A stretch of 64,000 bases of DNA from Thiosocius sp963759055 (GTDB lineage: Bacteria; Pseudomonadota; Gammaproteobacteria; Chromatiales; Chromatiaceae), in contig CAVWYD010000034.1 in NCBI GenBank assembly GCA_963759055.1, positions 1 through 64,000 of the forward strand. The letters are read 5' to 3'. The notes under the pieces are model-generated. The model made no database searches. It saw nothing but the letters and a program-made list of their open reading frames with translations, and was not told the origin of the DNA. The position numbers were made by a program, and so were the translations under genes. Shown here piece by piece: positions 20,507-28,543 of this stretch (position 1 is the stretch's first letter; each line of letters begins with the position of its first letter).

Positions 20507-21369
20507 TGGCGGTCTCCGCGTTCATCTTCGAGGGCACCGACCTCAATTTCGACCAGCTGGTGCTGGAGAATTCGCGCAAAGGGCTGGTCATGGTCGATTT
20601 CTGGGCGCCCTGGGTGGGGCCTTCGCTGCGCCAGCGCGAAATGCTGAGCAAGCTTGCAACGAGCTATAACGGTCGTTTTCTGTTGGTCACGCTGAATACC
20701 GACGAGCAGAAGGCGACTGCCGGAAGGTTTGCGGTCAAGAGCCTGCCGGCTTTGAAGCTGTTTCGCGGTGGCAAGGTGGTCGAGACGCTGCACGGGGTGC
20801 AGCCGGAGCGTGATTACCGGGCGGCGGTCGATCGCTACCTGGTTGCGCTCGGCGACAAGGTGCGCCTGGCGGCCGGCAAGGCCTGGAACGAAGGCGACCA
20901 CGATCTTGCGATCCAGGTCCTGGCCGAGGGCGCCATGGCCGAGCCGGAAAATCTCGAGATCCCTGCCATGCTGGGCAGGCTGCTGATGCGTCTGAACCGA
21001 TTTGAAGAGGCCCGCAGTGTTTTGGTGGCACTGCCGGAAGAGGCCCGGGCGAGCGCCCTGATCGCGCCTTTGCTGGCGCATCTGGATTTCATCACCACCG
21101 CCGGCGTGGTCGAGGACATCGAGGCATTGCACCGAGCCCTGGTGGCGAATCCGGATGACAACCGCAAACGCTTCCAGCTGGCGGCGGTCAGCCTGATCGA
21201 AGACGACTATGATGCCGCGGTGGATGCACTGATCGAGATCCTGCGGCGCGACCGCAATTTCGACGACGGTGCCGCACGGCGCGGCCTTTTGACCGTATTC
21301 GATACCCTGGGCGGCGAGCACCCGCTGGTCAGACATTATCGCGGCGAACTGGCGCGCCTCATCCATTGA
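20506..21369 (+). CDS. Thioredoxin-fold co-chaperone, CnoX/YbbN type, without active-site cysteines
   Basis: 287 residues. The N-terminal thioredoxin domain reads MVDFWAPWVGPSLRQREML, where the usual WCGPC is WVGPS. It then has TLNTDEQKATAGRFAVKSLP with the cis-proline, and LKLFRGGKVVETLHG. The C-terminal 150 residues are helical TPR-like repeats (AWNEGDHDLAIQVLAEGAMA, MLGRLLMRLNRFEEARSVLV), the CnoX/YbbN arrangement. CnoX proteins hold unfolded clients for GroEL or DnaK. Lack of both cysteines argues for a pure holdase rather than a redox enzyme. Its stop overlaps the rimO start. Confidence 0.85.
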   Translation: MAVSAFIFEGTDLNFDQLVLENSRKGLVMVDFWAPWVGPSLRQREMLSKLATSYNGRFLLVTLNTDEQKATAGRFAVKSLPALKLFRGGKVVETLHGVQPERDYRAAVDRYLVALGDKVRLAAGKAWNEGDHDLAIQVLAEGAMAEPENLEIPAMLGRLLMRLNRFEEARSVLVALPEEARASALIAPLLAHLDFITTAGVVEDIEALHRALVANPDDNRKRFQLAAVSLIEDDYDAAVDALIEILRRDRNFDDGAARRGLLTVFDTLGGEHPLVRHYRGELARLIH

Positions 21370-22689
21370 AAGACGCGGCCGAACCCACCGTCGGTTTTGT
21401 CAGTCTGGGGTGCCCCAAGAACCTGGTCGACTCCGAGCGCATCCTCACCCAGCTGCGTGCCGAGGGTTACGGACTTTCGCCGAGCTACGAAGGCGCCGAC
21501 CTGGTGGTGGTCAATACCTGCGGTTTTATCGACGCGGCGGTCGAAGAATCGCTGGACGCAATCGGTGAGGCCCTGGACGGCAACGGTCGGGTGATCGTGA
21601 CCGGCTGTCTCGGGGTGCGCGAGGACGAGATCCGCGCGGCCCACCCCGACGTGCTGGCGGTGACCGGCCCGCACGATTACGAGGCCGTGATGTCGGCCGT
21701 GCACGCACACCTGCCGGCACCGCATGATCCCTTTACCAGCCTGATCCCACCGCAGGGTATCAAGCTGACACCAAGGCACTACGCGTATCTCAAGATCTCC
21801 GAGGGCTGCAATCACCGCTGCAGCTTCTGCATCATCCCGAGCATGCGCGGCGACCTGGTGAGTCGTCCGGTGGGCGAGGTCCTGGCCGAGGCCCAGCGCC
21901 TGGTCGAGTCGGGTGTGCGTGAGCTGCTGGTGGTGTCGCAGGACACCAGTGCCTACGGGGTGGATCTCAAATACCGAACCGATTTCTGGAATGGCCGCCC
22001 GCTGGAGACCCGTCTCAAGGTGCTCGCGCGCGAGCTCGGGCAGCTGCAGGCCTGGACAAGGCTGCACTATGTCTACCCCTATCCGCACGTGGACGACCTG
22101 CTGCCCCTGATGGCCGAGGGCCTGATCCTGCCTTATCTGGACATGCCGCTACAGCACGGCAGCGAGCGTATCCTGCGCGCCATGAAACGTCCGGCGGCGA
22201 CCGAGAAGGTGCTGAGCCGGATCGCGCGCTGGCGCGAGATCTGCCCGGACCTGGTGTTGCGCTCGACCTTCATCGTCGGTTTCCCGGGCGAGACCGAGGA
22301 GGACTTCGATCAGTTGCTCGAGTTCATCCAGCAGGCGCAGCTCGACCGCGTCGGCTGCTTTGCCTATTCGCCGGTCGAGGGCGCGGCAGCCAATGCGCTT
22401 GCCGGATCCCGTCCCCGAGGCGGTGAAGCAGGATCGGCTGCAGCGCTTCATGGAGATCCAGGCCGACATCAGTCGCGACAAGCTGGCGGTGCAGGTCGGG
22501 CGCGAGATGGTGGTCCTGATCGACGAGGTGCAGGACGGCAGGATTATCGCCCGCGGTCCGGGCGATGCGCCCGAGGTCGACGGCCAGGTGATCATCGACG
22601 GTGACTGGGAGGATGTGGGCCCGGGTGATTTTATCGAGGTGCGGGTCACCGGCTACGATCAGCACGATCTGTTTGCGGAACCGCTGTAA
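21366..22689 (+). CDS. rimO: Ribosomal protein S12 methylthiotransferase RimO (one frameshift)
   Basis: N-terminal MTTase domain with cluster cysteines in SLGCPKNLVDSE, VVNTCGFIDAA and TGCLGVRED. The radical SAM motif is GCNHRCSFCIIPSMRGD (CxxxCxxC), followed by MPLQHGSERILRAMKR and STFIVGFPGETEEDF. Near 22400, GCGCTTGCCGG has one T too many; GCGCTGCCGG gives ANALPDPVPEAVKQDRLQ and leads into the TRAM domain ending HDLFAEPL at 22689. The enzyme adds a methylthio group to Asp89 of ribosomal protein S12. The likely TTG start at 21366 overlaps the upstream stop. Confidence 0.93.
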
Positions 22690-22759
22690 TAAAGGGGCTG
22701 CGGGCCGCGGCCATACCCATGATGGCAGTCGGTCTGGCCCGGCTGGCCCCTGGCCTCGA

Positions 22760-22818
22760 CCCTGGCCCCTGGCCCCTGGCCCCTGGCCCCTGGCCCCTGG
22801 CCCCTGGCCCCTGGCCCT
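22760..22818. repeat. 7-base tandem repeat CCTGGCC
   Basis: About eight near-perfect head-to-tail copies of CCTGGCC lie between the convergent ends of rimO and the DUF2892 gene. There are no spacers and no coding role. Copy number could vary by slippage. Confidence 0.9.
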
Positions 22819-22821
22819 TGC

Positions 22822-23037
22822 TCAGAAAGCCATGCCCGGCTTCACGCCCATCTTCTTCAGGATCAGCGCCAGCGGGCAGAATCCGGTGAAGGCCGACTGA
22901 AACAGGTTCAGGCCGACGAAGGCGGTAAAGTAAAGCCAGTACGGGTGGTGAAAGATCGGGCTGCCGGCCATGCCAAGGGCAACGCTCAGCATGATCATGA
23001 AACCGGCAAACGCCATAACGATGCGTTCGATGGACAT
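22822..23037 (-). CDS. DUF2892 (YgaP-like inner-membrane) family protein
   Basis: 71 residues from ATG at 23037 (MSIERIVMAFAGF), chosen because GGAGAG lies eight bases upstream. Two hydrophobic spans, and the family hallmark WLYFTAFVGLNLFQSAFTGF followed by CPL. Such proteins often accompany sulfide or rhodanese genes, and in Escherichia coli this domain is the membrane part of YgaP, controlled by the ArsR-type YgaV. An AT-rich palindrome, ATATTAG-N6-CTAATAT, lies 64 bases ahead of the start and is probably its operator. Confidence 0.88.
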   Translation of the reverse strand: MSIERIVMAFAGFMIMLSVALGMAGSPIFHHPYWLYFTAFVGLNLFQSAFTGFCPLALILKKMGVKPGMAF

Positions 23038-23100
23038 AGGGTCTCTCCACAATTTGGTTGGACGAAACCGCTGTTACGGCTCGCGGTGAAAACGCGGGAG

Positions 23101-23120
23101 ATATTAGCAAAATCTAATAT
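23101..23120. promoter_or_regulatory. Palindromic operator ATATTAG-N6-CTAATAT
   Basis: Perfect 7-base arms with a 6-base spacer, between the DUF2892 gene and the cupin gene, both on the minus strand, so it most likely serves the DUF2892 promoter. It shares the ATTAG-N6-CTAAT core and the distance to the start codon with the site at 19868. A winged-helix ArsR-type repressor is the natural candidate. Confidence 0.55.
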
Positions 23121-23157
23121 ATAGAGTCAATCCTGCGCCTTGGTCACGAATCGCCGC

Positions 23158-23514
23158 TCAGAGCAGTTCGGTATCCTCGTGCGAATACGCTGGGCTGCAG
23201 CAACACAGGATCACCAGCACCGCGCTGCCGGTATTGTGAATACGGTGGGCGGTTCCCGGCGCGATACAGATGCTGTCACCCGGCGCGACGACAAAGCTTT
23301 GATCGCCGAGGGTCATCAGGCCTTCTCCGGCGGTGACATGGTAGATCTCCTCGCTTCGGAGGTGCCGATGCAATGCGGTCGTGGCACCCGGCTCGACCCG
23401 GGCCTCCGCCAGGCTCTGATTTGCGTTCCCATGCAAGGACGGATGCAGGAGCTCACGGATTTCCGAGCCGTCCTTCGTCCGGAACGGGGTCTGTTCAAGG
23501 TAGCGGGTCAGCAT
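23158..23514 (-). CDS. Small cupin-domain protein
   Basis: About 118 residues. The cupin motif is seen in EARVEPGATTALHRHLRSEE and IYHVTAGEG, then VAPGDSICIAPGTAHRI; the histidines and glutamate form the metal site. The C-terminus carries CCCSPAYSHEDTELL with three consecutive cysteines, which is unusual. The start ATG at 23514 is tentative. A frame directly upstream (23618, with an AGGAG ribosome site, MSIDPSTVSQSNAFEHLDIE...) runs into it with a one-base overlap. It could be a short leader or an N-terminus separated by a frameshift. Substrate unknown. Confidence 0.8.
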   Translation of the reverse strand: MLTRYLEQTPFRTKDGSEIRELLHPSLHGNANQSLAEARVEPGATTALHRHLRSEEIYHVTAGEGLMTLGDQSFVVAPGDSICIAPGTAHRIHNTGSAVLVILCCCSPAYSHEDTELL

Positions 23515-23662
23515 GTTCGTCTCGCGATCGAGCCCGGGCGTGCCTCGCCCGGATTCCACTCGATATCCAGATGCTCGAATGCGTTTGACTGGCTCACCGT
23601 GCTCGGGTCGATAGACATCTTGGTTCTCCTCAGGGGCCGCAATGCTCGATCAATCTTCGGGA

Positions 23663-24535
23663 TCACTGACTGATCGCCGCCACTCCGGCCACCATCAGCA
23701 GGCCGGCAATCAGATGTCGACCAAGATGCCGCTCGCCGAAGAGCAATGCCCCATAGAGCATTCCGAACAGCAGGCTGGTGCGTTTGACAGCGATCATGTA
23801 GGCCGCCTCGACCTCGGCCAGTGCCATGAAATGCGTGATGACCATAACCGCCATGAGGCCGGCAACGATCAGCAGTGGCAAGGCGCCATGCCGGTTGACA
23901 CGCAGGGACTGCGGATGGGTGACACCGGCGACCAGCAGGGTTACGCCACCGAGCACCGCGAAGTAAAAGGCGCCGAACTGCGCCGGGGGCATCCATTGCA
24001 TCGCGGCCTTGCCCGCCACGGCCGTGACGGCGTAGATCACCGCGGTTGCCAGCATCAGGCGAGAACCCGGGTTGACGACGATCGCCTTCAGGGGGGCGAC
24101 CAGGGTGCGCGCGCTCAGACGTTCTGTTCGATCGAAGTTGAGCAACCAGGAGCCCGAGACCACCAGGAGGATACCCAGCAGGCCAGTCCCGCTGACCGTC
24201 TCGCCCAGAATCAGCCAGCCCGTGATGACCACCAGAACCGGGGTGAAAGCGAGATAGGGTAGGGTCAGGGCGAGCGGGTAGTCCCGGATTGCACGCATGT
24301 ACATCAGCATGGCGGCTATCTCGAGCGGTATGAGCAGTGCGATCCAGGCCCAGAAACGCGGTGGCAGGGGGGGCAGCTCGAAGGTGAGCACCCAGGGAGC
24401 GAGCAGCAGGCCACTCAGGCCGAGCCGGACCACGACCAGTTCGCGCACGCCGGCCGCGCTCAACCAGCGTTTGGCAGCGGCATCCGAGCTGGCGAGGCAG
24501 AAGGCGCAGATCAGGCTGAGCGCGAGCCAGTGCAA
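23663..24535 (-). CDS. EamA/DMT-family membrane transporter
   Basis: 290 residues with ten hydrophobic helices in two five-helix repeats, the drug/metabolite transporter layout. Conserved bits are LPYLAFTPVLVVITGWLILG at the end of the first repeat and TSLLFGMLYGALLFGERHLG at the end of the second. The second repeat begins AVIYAVTAVAGKAAMQWMPP. The substrate cannot be told; homologues export amino acids or other metabolites. It stands alone between the cupin gene and the long promoter region of the TRAP operon. Confidence 0.85.
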   Translation of the reverse strand: MHWLALSLICAFCLASSDAAAKRWLSAAGVRELVVVRLGLSGLLLAPWVLTFELPPLPPRFWAWIALLIPLEIAAMLMYMRAIRDYPLALTLPYLAFTPVLVVITGWLILGETVSGTGLLGILLVVSGSWLLNFDRTERLSARTLVAPLKAIVVNPGSRLMLATAVIYAVTAVAGKAAMQWMPPAQFGAFYFAVLGGVTLLVAGVTHPQSLRVNRHGALPLLIVAGLMAVMVITHFMALAEVEAAYMIAVKRTSLLFGMLYGALLFGERHLGRHLIAGLLMVAGVAAISQ

Positions 24536-24979
24536 AGTGGTATTACCGTGTCGGTGGTGTGACGGGATTCTATCCGTCTTCGGTCGGCATGACAGGCAGA
24601 TCGACCGCGACCTGGATGTCGTCTACGGTGAGTACGATATGGTCGATTCGGCAGATCATTCGCTGCGTTTCTGCGGGTCAGTGAGTGGCGCCGACCCCCG
24701 GATGTCTGGGTGGCCCGTCACACAGTCGAATTCGGGAATTGGGTGGGTTTCCGCCCATTCCGTCTTTCCCCTGATTGTATTAACACTGTATATTGGCTCT
24801 TCAAAACAAAAAGATAGCTTGTTCTACCAAAGGTTGGCACCAGGGTTGCACCGTCACACCGAAGTGCCGTGCATTGCGGGACCGCCCGCGGTCGAAAAAT
24901 TATGATGCAGTAAAGGTCGGCGAATGAGCCGGTAACGAAGAATCACGATCCAAAATAATTATATGTGGAGGTTATTTTT
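24536..24979. other. Non-coding region ahead of the TRAP-TAXI operon
   Basis: About 440 bases without a credible gene. The last 200 bases are AT-rich (TTGTATTAACACTGTATATT at about 24774-24793) and could carry a promoter; a strong ribosome site, TGGAGG, lies just before the 24980 start. I see no riboswitch or terminator here. Confidence 0.5.
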
Positions 24980-25948
24980 ATGAATAAGAGAAGGTCTTTT
25001 CTAATTGGCGGCTTGGTTCTGCTGGGGACGACGTTGGTCATTCCAATGCAGGCCAGTGCGGCGAAAAGGATAGTTTTCGGCGGCGGACCGGCCGGTGGCA
25101 CCTTCCAGGTCGTGGCCAACGCGATCCAGGTCTACGACCCCGTCAAGGAATCGAAGGACTATCGGGTCAAGGCCCAGTCGTCGGCCGGCTCGGTGGAGAA
25201 TCTGCGCAAGGTCAACCAGGGCAAGATGCACTTCGGTGTGGTGTATTCCGGCCATGTGTATCTGGGCAGACAAGCCAAGCTGAAGAACGACCCCAACAAA
25301 TATGAAGACGTGATGGCGGTCTCCTATCTTTACGGCGCCCCGGCCCAGCTGGTGGTGCGCAAAGGTTCGGGAATCACCAGCACCAAGGATCTGGTCGGCA
25401 AGAAAGTCGGTGTCGGTAATGCAGGATCCGGCGCCTTCGCCAACTGCGAGCTGTTCTTCACCCACATGGGAGTCTGGGACAAGATCGAACGCAACGCCAT
25501 GGGCTACAATGACGCCGCCGCGGCCTTTGGCAACAATCAGCTCGATGCGTTCTGGCTGTTCACCGCATTCCCCAGCGGCGCTGTGATCATGGCCGCACAG
25601 ACCAACGATATCGAACTGGTCAACCTGGGTAAGGATGCGGAAGAGAGCGGTTTCTACGAGACCTATCCCTACTTCTCCAAGCTGGCGGTGCCGGCAGGCA
25701 CCTACAAGGGTGTGGATGCGGCGACCCCTTCGTTCCAGGATTCCGCACTGTGGGTGGCCAACGCCGAGGTGCCGGCGGACATCGTCTACGATCTGTTGTC
25801 CAAGATCTACACCGACGAGGGTCTGGCGCACATGCGTCAACAGAAGAAGACCTTCAAGGAGATGGCTGTCGAGACCGGTGTCAACGGCATCGTAACCCCC
25901 CTGCACCCGGGTGCAGAACGTTTCTGGAAAGAGAAAGGTTTGCTGTAA
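24980..25948 (+). CDS. TAXI-family TRAP transporter solute-binding protein
   Basis: 322 residues from ATG at 24980 with GGAGG eight bases upstream. The signal peptide MNKRRSFLIGGLVLLGTTL ends after QASA. The mature protein has VFGGGPAGGTFQVVANAIQ, the TAXI (TRAP-associated extracytoplasmic immunogenic) signature, then QSSAGSVENLRKVNQGKMHF, VGKKVGVGNAGSGAFANCEL and DAFWLFTAFPSGAVI. It binds a small organic acid or amino-acid-like substrate in the periplasm and delivers it to the fused permease encoded next. The substrate is not evident. Confidence 0.92.
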   Translation: MNKRRSFLIGGLVLLGTTLVIPMQASAAKRIVFGGGPAGGTFQVVANAIQVYDPVKESKDYRVKAQSSAGSVENLRKVNQGKMHFGVVYSGHVYLGRQAKLKNDPNKYEDVMAVSYLYGAPAQLVVRKGSGITSTKDLVGKKVGVGNAGSGAFANCELFFTHMGVWDKIERNAMGYNDAAAAFGNNQLDAFWLFTAFPSGAVIMAAQTNDIELVNLGKDAEESGFYETYPYFSKLAVPAGTYKGVDAATPSFQDSALWVANAEVPADIVYDLLSKIYTDEGLAHMRQQKKTFKEMAVETGVNGIVTPLHPGAERFWKEKGLL

Positions 25949-25959
25949 GCGACGGTTGT

Positions 25960-25981
25960 CCGCCCGCCTCTTGGCGGGCGG
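25960..25981 (+). promoter_or_regulatory. Intercistronic GC-rich hairpin
   Basis: CCGCCCGCC-TCTT-GGCGGGCGG is a perfect 9-base-pair stem-loop just after the binding-protein stop, without a following T-run. Hairpins at this point in transporter operons commonly protect the upstream message, giving more binding protein than permease; that role here is inference. Confidence 0.65.
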
Positions 25982-26105
25982 AATTACCCTGGGTCAACGC
26001 GGGCAAGATCTTTTTCGCCATCCCGCTCCTCGGCTGCATGAGGATAAGGAGGTGCTCTTAGCGATCGGAATTCCGCCAGACTGAACACCTTCAGGAAACG
26101 GAAAA

Positions 26106-27839
26106 ATGTTCGAGAAACTGAATAAGATCGAAAGAATAGTTTTTGACCTGATGGCCCTGTTTCTGGTCCTGTTCTATTCCTACTCTGCGGTGGTCGCGCC
26201 TGCCGCGACTGAGTACCACCGCGGCATCTACGTCATCGTCACCTATGTGCTGGTTTTCCTGCTGTACCAGTCCAAGACCAAGCTGGGCAGGCTGGTGGAC
26301 TACCTGTTGATCGTGCTGTCGATCATCACCATCGGCTATTGGATCCAGAATTTCGAGGCGATCAACTACCGGGCCGGTGCGGAAACCACCCTGGACAAGA
26401 GCATCGCTGTGGTCGGGGTATTGATCGGCATCGAACTGGCGCGGCGCGTGGTGGGGACCGTCTTCGTGATCATCGGCACCATTATGCTGCTCTATGGTGT
26501 CTACGGCGAATACGCACCGGAGCTGATCTCACACGCCGGTGACACCTTTCCCGACCTCTGCACCAGCCTCTTTTTCAAGAGCGACGGTGTTTTCGGCATC
26601 ATGGCCAATGTGCTCGCCACCTACATCGTCCTGTTCGTGATTTTCGGCGCCTTTCTGGAAAAAAGCGGCGCCCAGCGGTTTTTCATCGACTTTCCCCTGG
26701 CGGCCGTGGGCCACAAGATCGGCGGCCCGGGCAAGGTCTCGGTTATCGCCAGCGGCCTCTTCGGATCCATCTCCGGCAGCGCCATCGCTAACACGGTGTC
26801 CACCGGCGCCTTCACCATCCCGATGATGAAGAAGGCCGGCTTCAGGCCCCACATCGCCGGCGGCATCGAACCGGCAGCTTCCATCGGCGGCATGTTCATG
26901 CCCCCGATCATGGGCGCCGGCGGATTCATCATGGCCGAACTGACCGGCGTCCCCTACTCGCAGATCATGCTGGTCGCGGTGTTCCCCGCGCTGATGTACT
27001 TTTTCAGCGTCTTCATGATGGTCCACTACGAGGCCAAGAAGCACAACATCGTCGGTGAGAAGTCGAAGGAAAGCGCCATGGTGATCCTGCGGCGCGAGTG
27101 GTTTTACATCCTGCCGCTGGTTGCAATCACCATCTTCATGCTTGCGGGATACTCGCCGGGTTACTCGGCGATTCTCGGTGTGCTCACCTGTATCGCCGTA
27201 AGCTGGGTCCGTAAAGACACGCGTATCGGCCCGAAGCGATTCCTGGAGGGGGCCCGGGCGGGGGCGGAGAGCAGTCTCAAGATCGGTGCCACCGTCGGCG
27301 TGATCGGCATCATCATTGGCGTGTTGACTTACAGCGGTCTGATACTCACCTTCGCCGATATCGTGATCGAGCTGGCCGACGGCCGGCTGTTCCTCACCAT
27401 CCTGCTTATCGCGCTTGCCTCGCTGATACTCGGTATGGGCGTTCCGGTCACCGCGGCCTACCTGATCACCGCAGTGGTGGCGGTTCCCGCGCTGACCCAC
27501 CTGGGCGTGAACGAGATCGCTGCACACATGATCGTCTATTGGCTTTCTCAGGACTCCAATATCACGCCGCCGGTCTGTATAGCCGCGTTCGCCGGGGCCA
27601 CCATCGCCAAGGCGAACATGTGGAAAACGGCGTTTACCGCATTCAAGTTCGCCAAGTTTCTCTATCTGGGTCCGTTCCTGTTCGGCTATGTGCCGGCGTT
27701 CTCACTCGACGGCAGCTCCACCGACATCCTCGTGGCCTTCGTGCTCATTTTCTTCGGCACCTGGGCCTATTCCTGGCTGTTGAGCGGGATCTGGATGAGC
27801 TGGTTCAAGAAGAGCGAAGCCAAGCAGGCTGCCAAATAA
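26106..27839 (+). CDS. TRAP transporter permease, fused small and large (4TM/12TM) subunits
   Basis: 577 residues, nearly all hydrophobic helices. The N-terminal third corresponds to the DctQ-like four-helix subunit. The remainder is DctM-like, with SGLFGSISGSAIANTVSTGA, KAGFRPHIAGGIEPAASIGG, MPPIMGAGGFIMAE and, later, LILGMGVPVTAAYLITAVVA and SQDSNITPPVCIAAFAGA. This fused form pairs with TAXI-type binding proteins such as the one encoded upstream. Transport is driven by an ion gradient, usually sodium. A UspA-domain gene follows after 23 bases. Confidence 0.93.
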   Translation: MFEKLNKIERIVFDLMALFLVLFYSYSAVVAPAATEYHRGIYVIVTYVLVFLLYQSKTKLGRLVDYLLIVLSIITIGYWIQNFEAINYRAGAETTLDKSIAVVGVLIGIELARRVVGTVFVIIGTIMLLYGVYGEYAPELISHAGDTFPDLCTSLFFKSDGVFGIMANVLATYIVLFVIFGAFLEKSGAQRFFIDFPLAAVGHKIGGPGKVSVIASGLFGSISGSAIANTVSTGAFTIPMMKKAGFRPHIAGGIEPAASIGGMFMPPIMGAGGFIMAELTGVPYSQIMLVAVFPALMYFFSVFMMVHYEAKKHNIVGEKSKESAMVILRREWFYILPLVAITIFMLAGYSPGYSAILGVLTCIAVSWVRKDTRIGPKRFLEGARAGAESSLKIGATVGVIGIIIGVLTYSGLILTFADIVIELADGRLFLTILLIALASLILGMGVPVTAAYLITAVVAVPALTHLGVNEIAAHMIVYWLSQDSNITPPVCIAAFAGATIAKANMWKTAFTAFKFAKFLYLGPFLFGYVPAFSLDGSSTDILVAFVLIFFGTWAYSWLLSGIWMSWFKKSEAKQAAK

Positions 27840-27862
27840 CCCGCGTAGAGCGAAGCAGAACG

Positions 27863-28399
27863 ATGCCAACAAAAAACACACTTCCGAGAATCGAGTACAA
27901 GAAAATACTCTATGCCACCGACCTGTCGGAGGCCGGCCGTCACGCCTTCCCCCACGCGGCGAGTATCGCGCAACGTTTCGACTCGGAACTGACGGTGTTC
28001 CATGTGCTGGATGCGCGGGATTTCGAGAGAGATCTGCTCGGCTACATCAGTGAAGACTTCTGGAAGGAACTGAAAACCCGGGAGCTCGAGGAGGCAAAGC
28101 GGATTCTCTTTGCGCGCAAACGCGATGACGTGGAGATAAACAACGCCGTAGACGAATTTCACAAGGAGACCATGTCACAACAGCAGCCCGGCAAACCCGT
28201 CGTCAGCTACAGGGTTAAGGTGGAGGCGGGTGAACCGGTGGAGGAGATCCTGCGGGAGGCCCACGGCGGCGGTTACGACCTGGTGGTTATCAGCAAGCAT
28301 GGGCATGGCTCGCTCAAGGATGCGGTCATGGGCAATACCGTCCGCCGAGTCATACGGCGCTGCCATGTGCCGGTGCTGGCGATCCCTCTGCCCGAATAG
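27863..28399 (+). CDS. Universal stress protein (UspA family)
   Basis: 178 residues from ATG at 27863. It opens with EYKKILYATDLSEAGRHAF, the UspA N-terminal strand and ATP-loop aspartate, then ELTVFHVLDA, and ends DLVVISKHGHGSLKDAVMGN, TVRRVIRRCHVPVLAIP. The G-x2-G-x9-G(S/T) nucleotide motif is present in degenerate form (GHGSLKDAVMGNT). It sits 23 bases after the TRAP permease. UspA proteins linked to TRAP transporters, such as TeaD, tune transport in response to ATP; a similar job is likely here. Confidence 0.9.
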   Translation: MPTKNTLPRIEYKKILYATDLSEAGRHAFPHAASIAQRFDSELTVFHVLDARDFERDLLGYISEDFWKELKTRELEEAKRILFARKRDDVEINNAVDEFHKETMSQQQPGKPVVSYRVKVEAGEPVEEILREAHGGGYDLVVISKHGHGSLKDAVMGNTVRRVIRRCHVPVLAIPLPE

Positions 28400-28513
28400 C
28401 ATCCTGATATCCAGCTTTTCGGGAGCTACGGTTTTCTTGCGAATAACGGTCTGCATGAGACCTGCTTCGTCGGGGCATATATCGAATCGGAGTTCACAGA
28501 GCCTGTTTTAGAA

Positions 28514-28543
28514 GGCCCGGCCCATTTTCGGTCGGGTCTTTTC
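28514..28543. terminator. Rho-independent terminator after the TRAP/uspA operon
   Basis: GGCCCGGCC pairs with GGTCGGGTC (two G-U pairs) across a 7-base loop and is followed by TTTTC. It lies between the convergent ends of the uspA and pentapeptide-repeat genes and could serve both. Confidence 0.75.

Noticed and set aside
20314..22088. Minus-strand frames of 250-350 codons
   Set aside because: Antisense to the thioredoxin-like and rimO genes, which have clear motifs.
22760..22818. CCTGGCC repeats as a CRISPR array
   Set aside because: Seven-base units without spacers; a simple tandem repeat.
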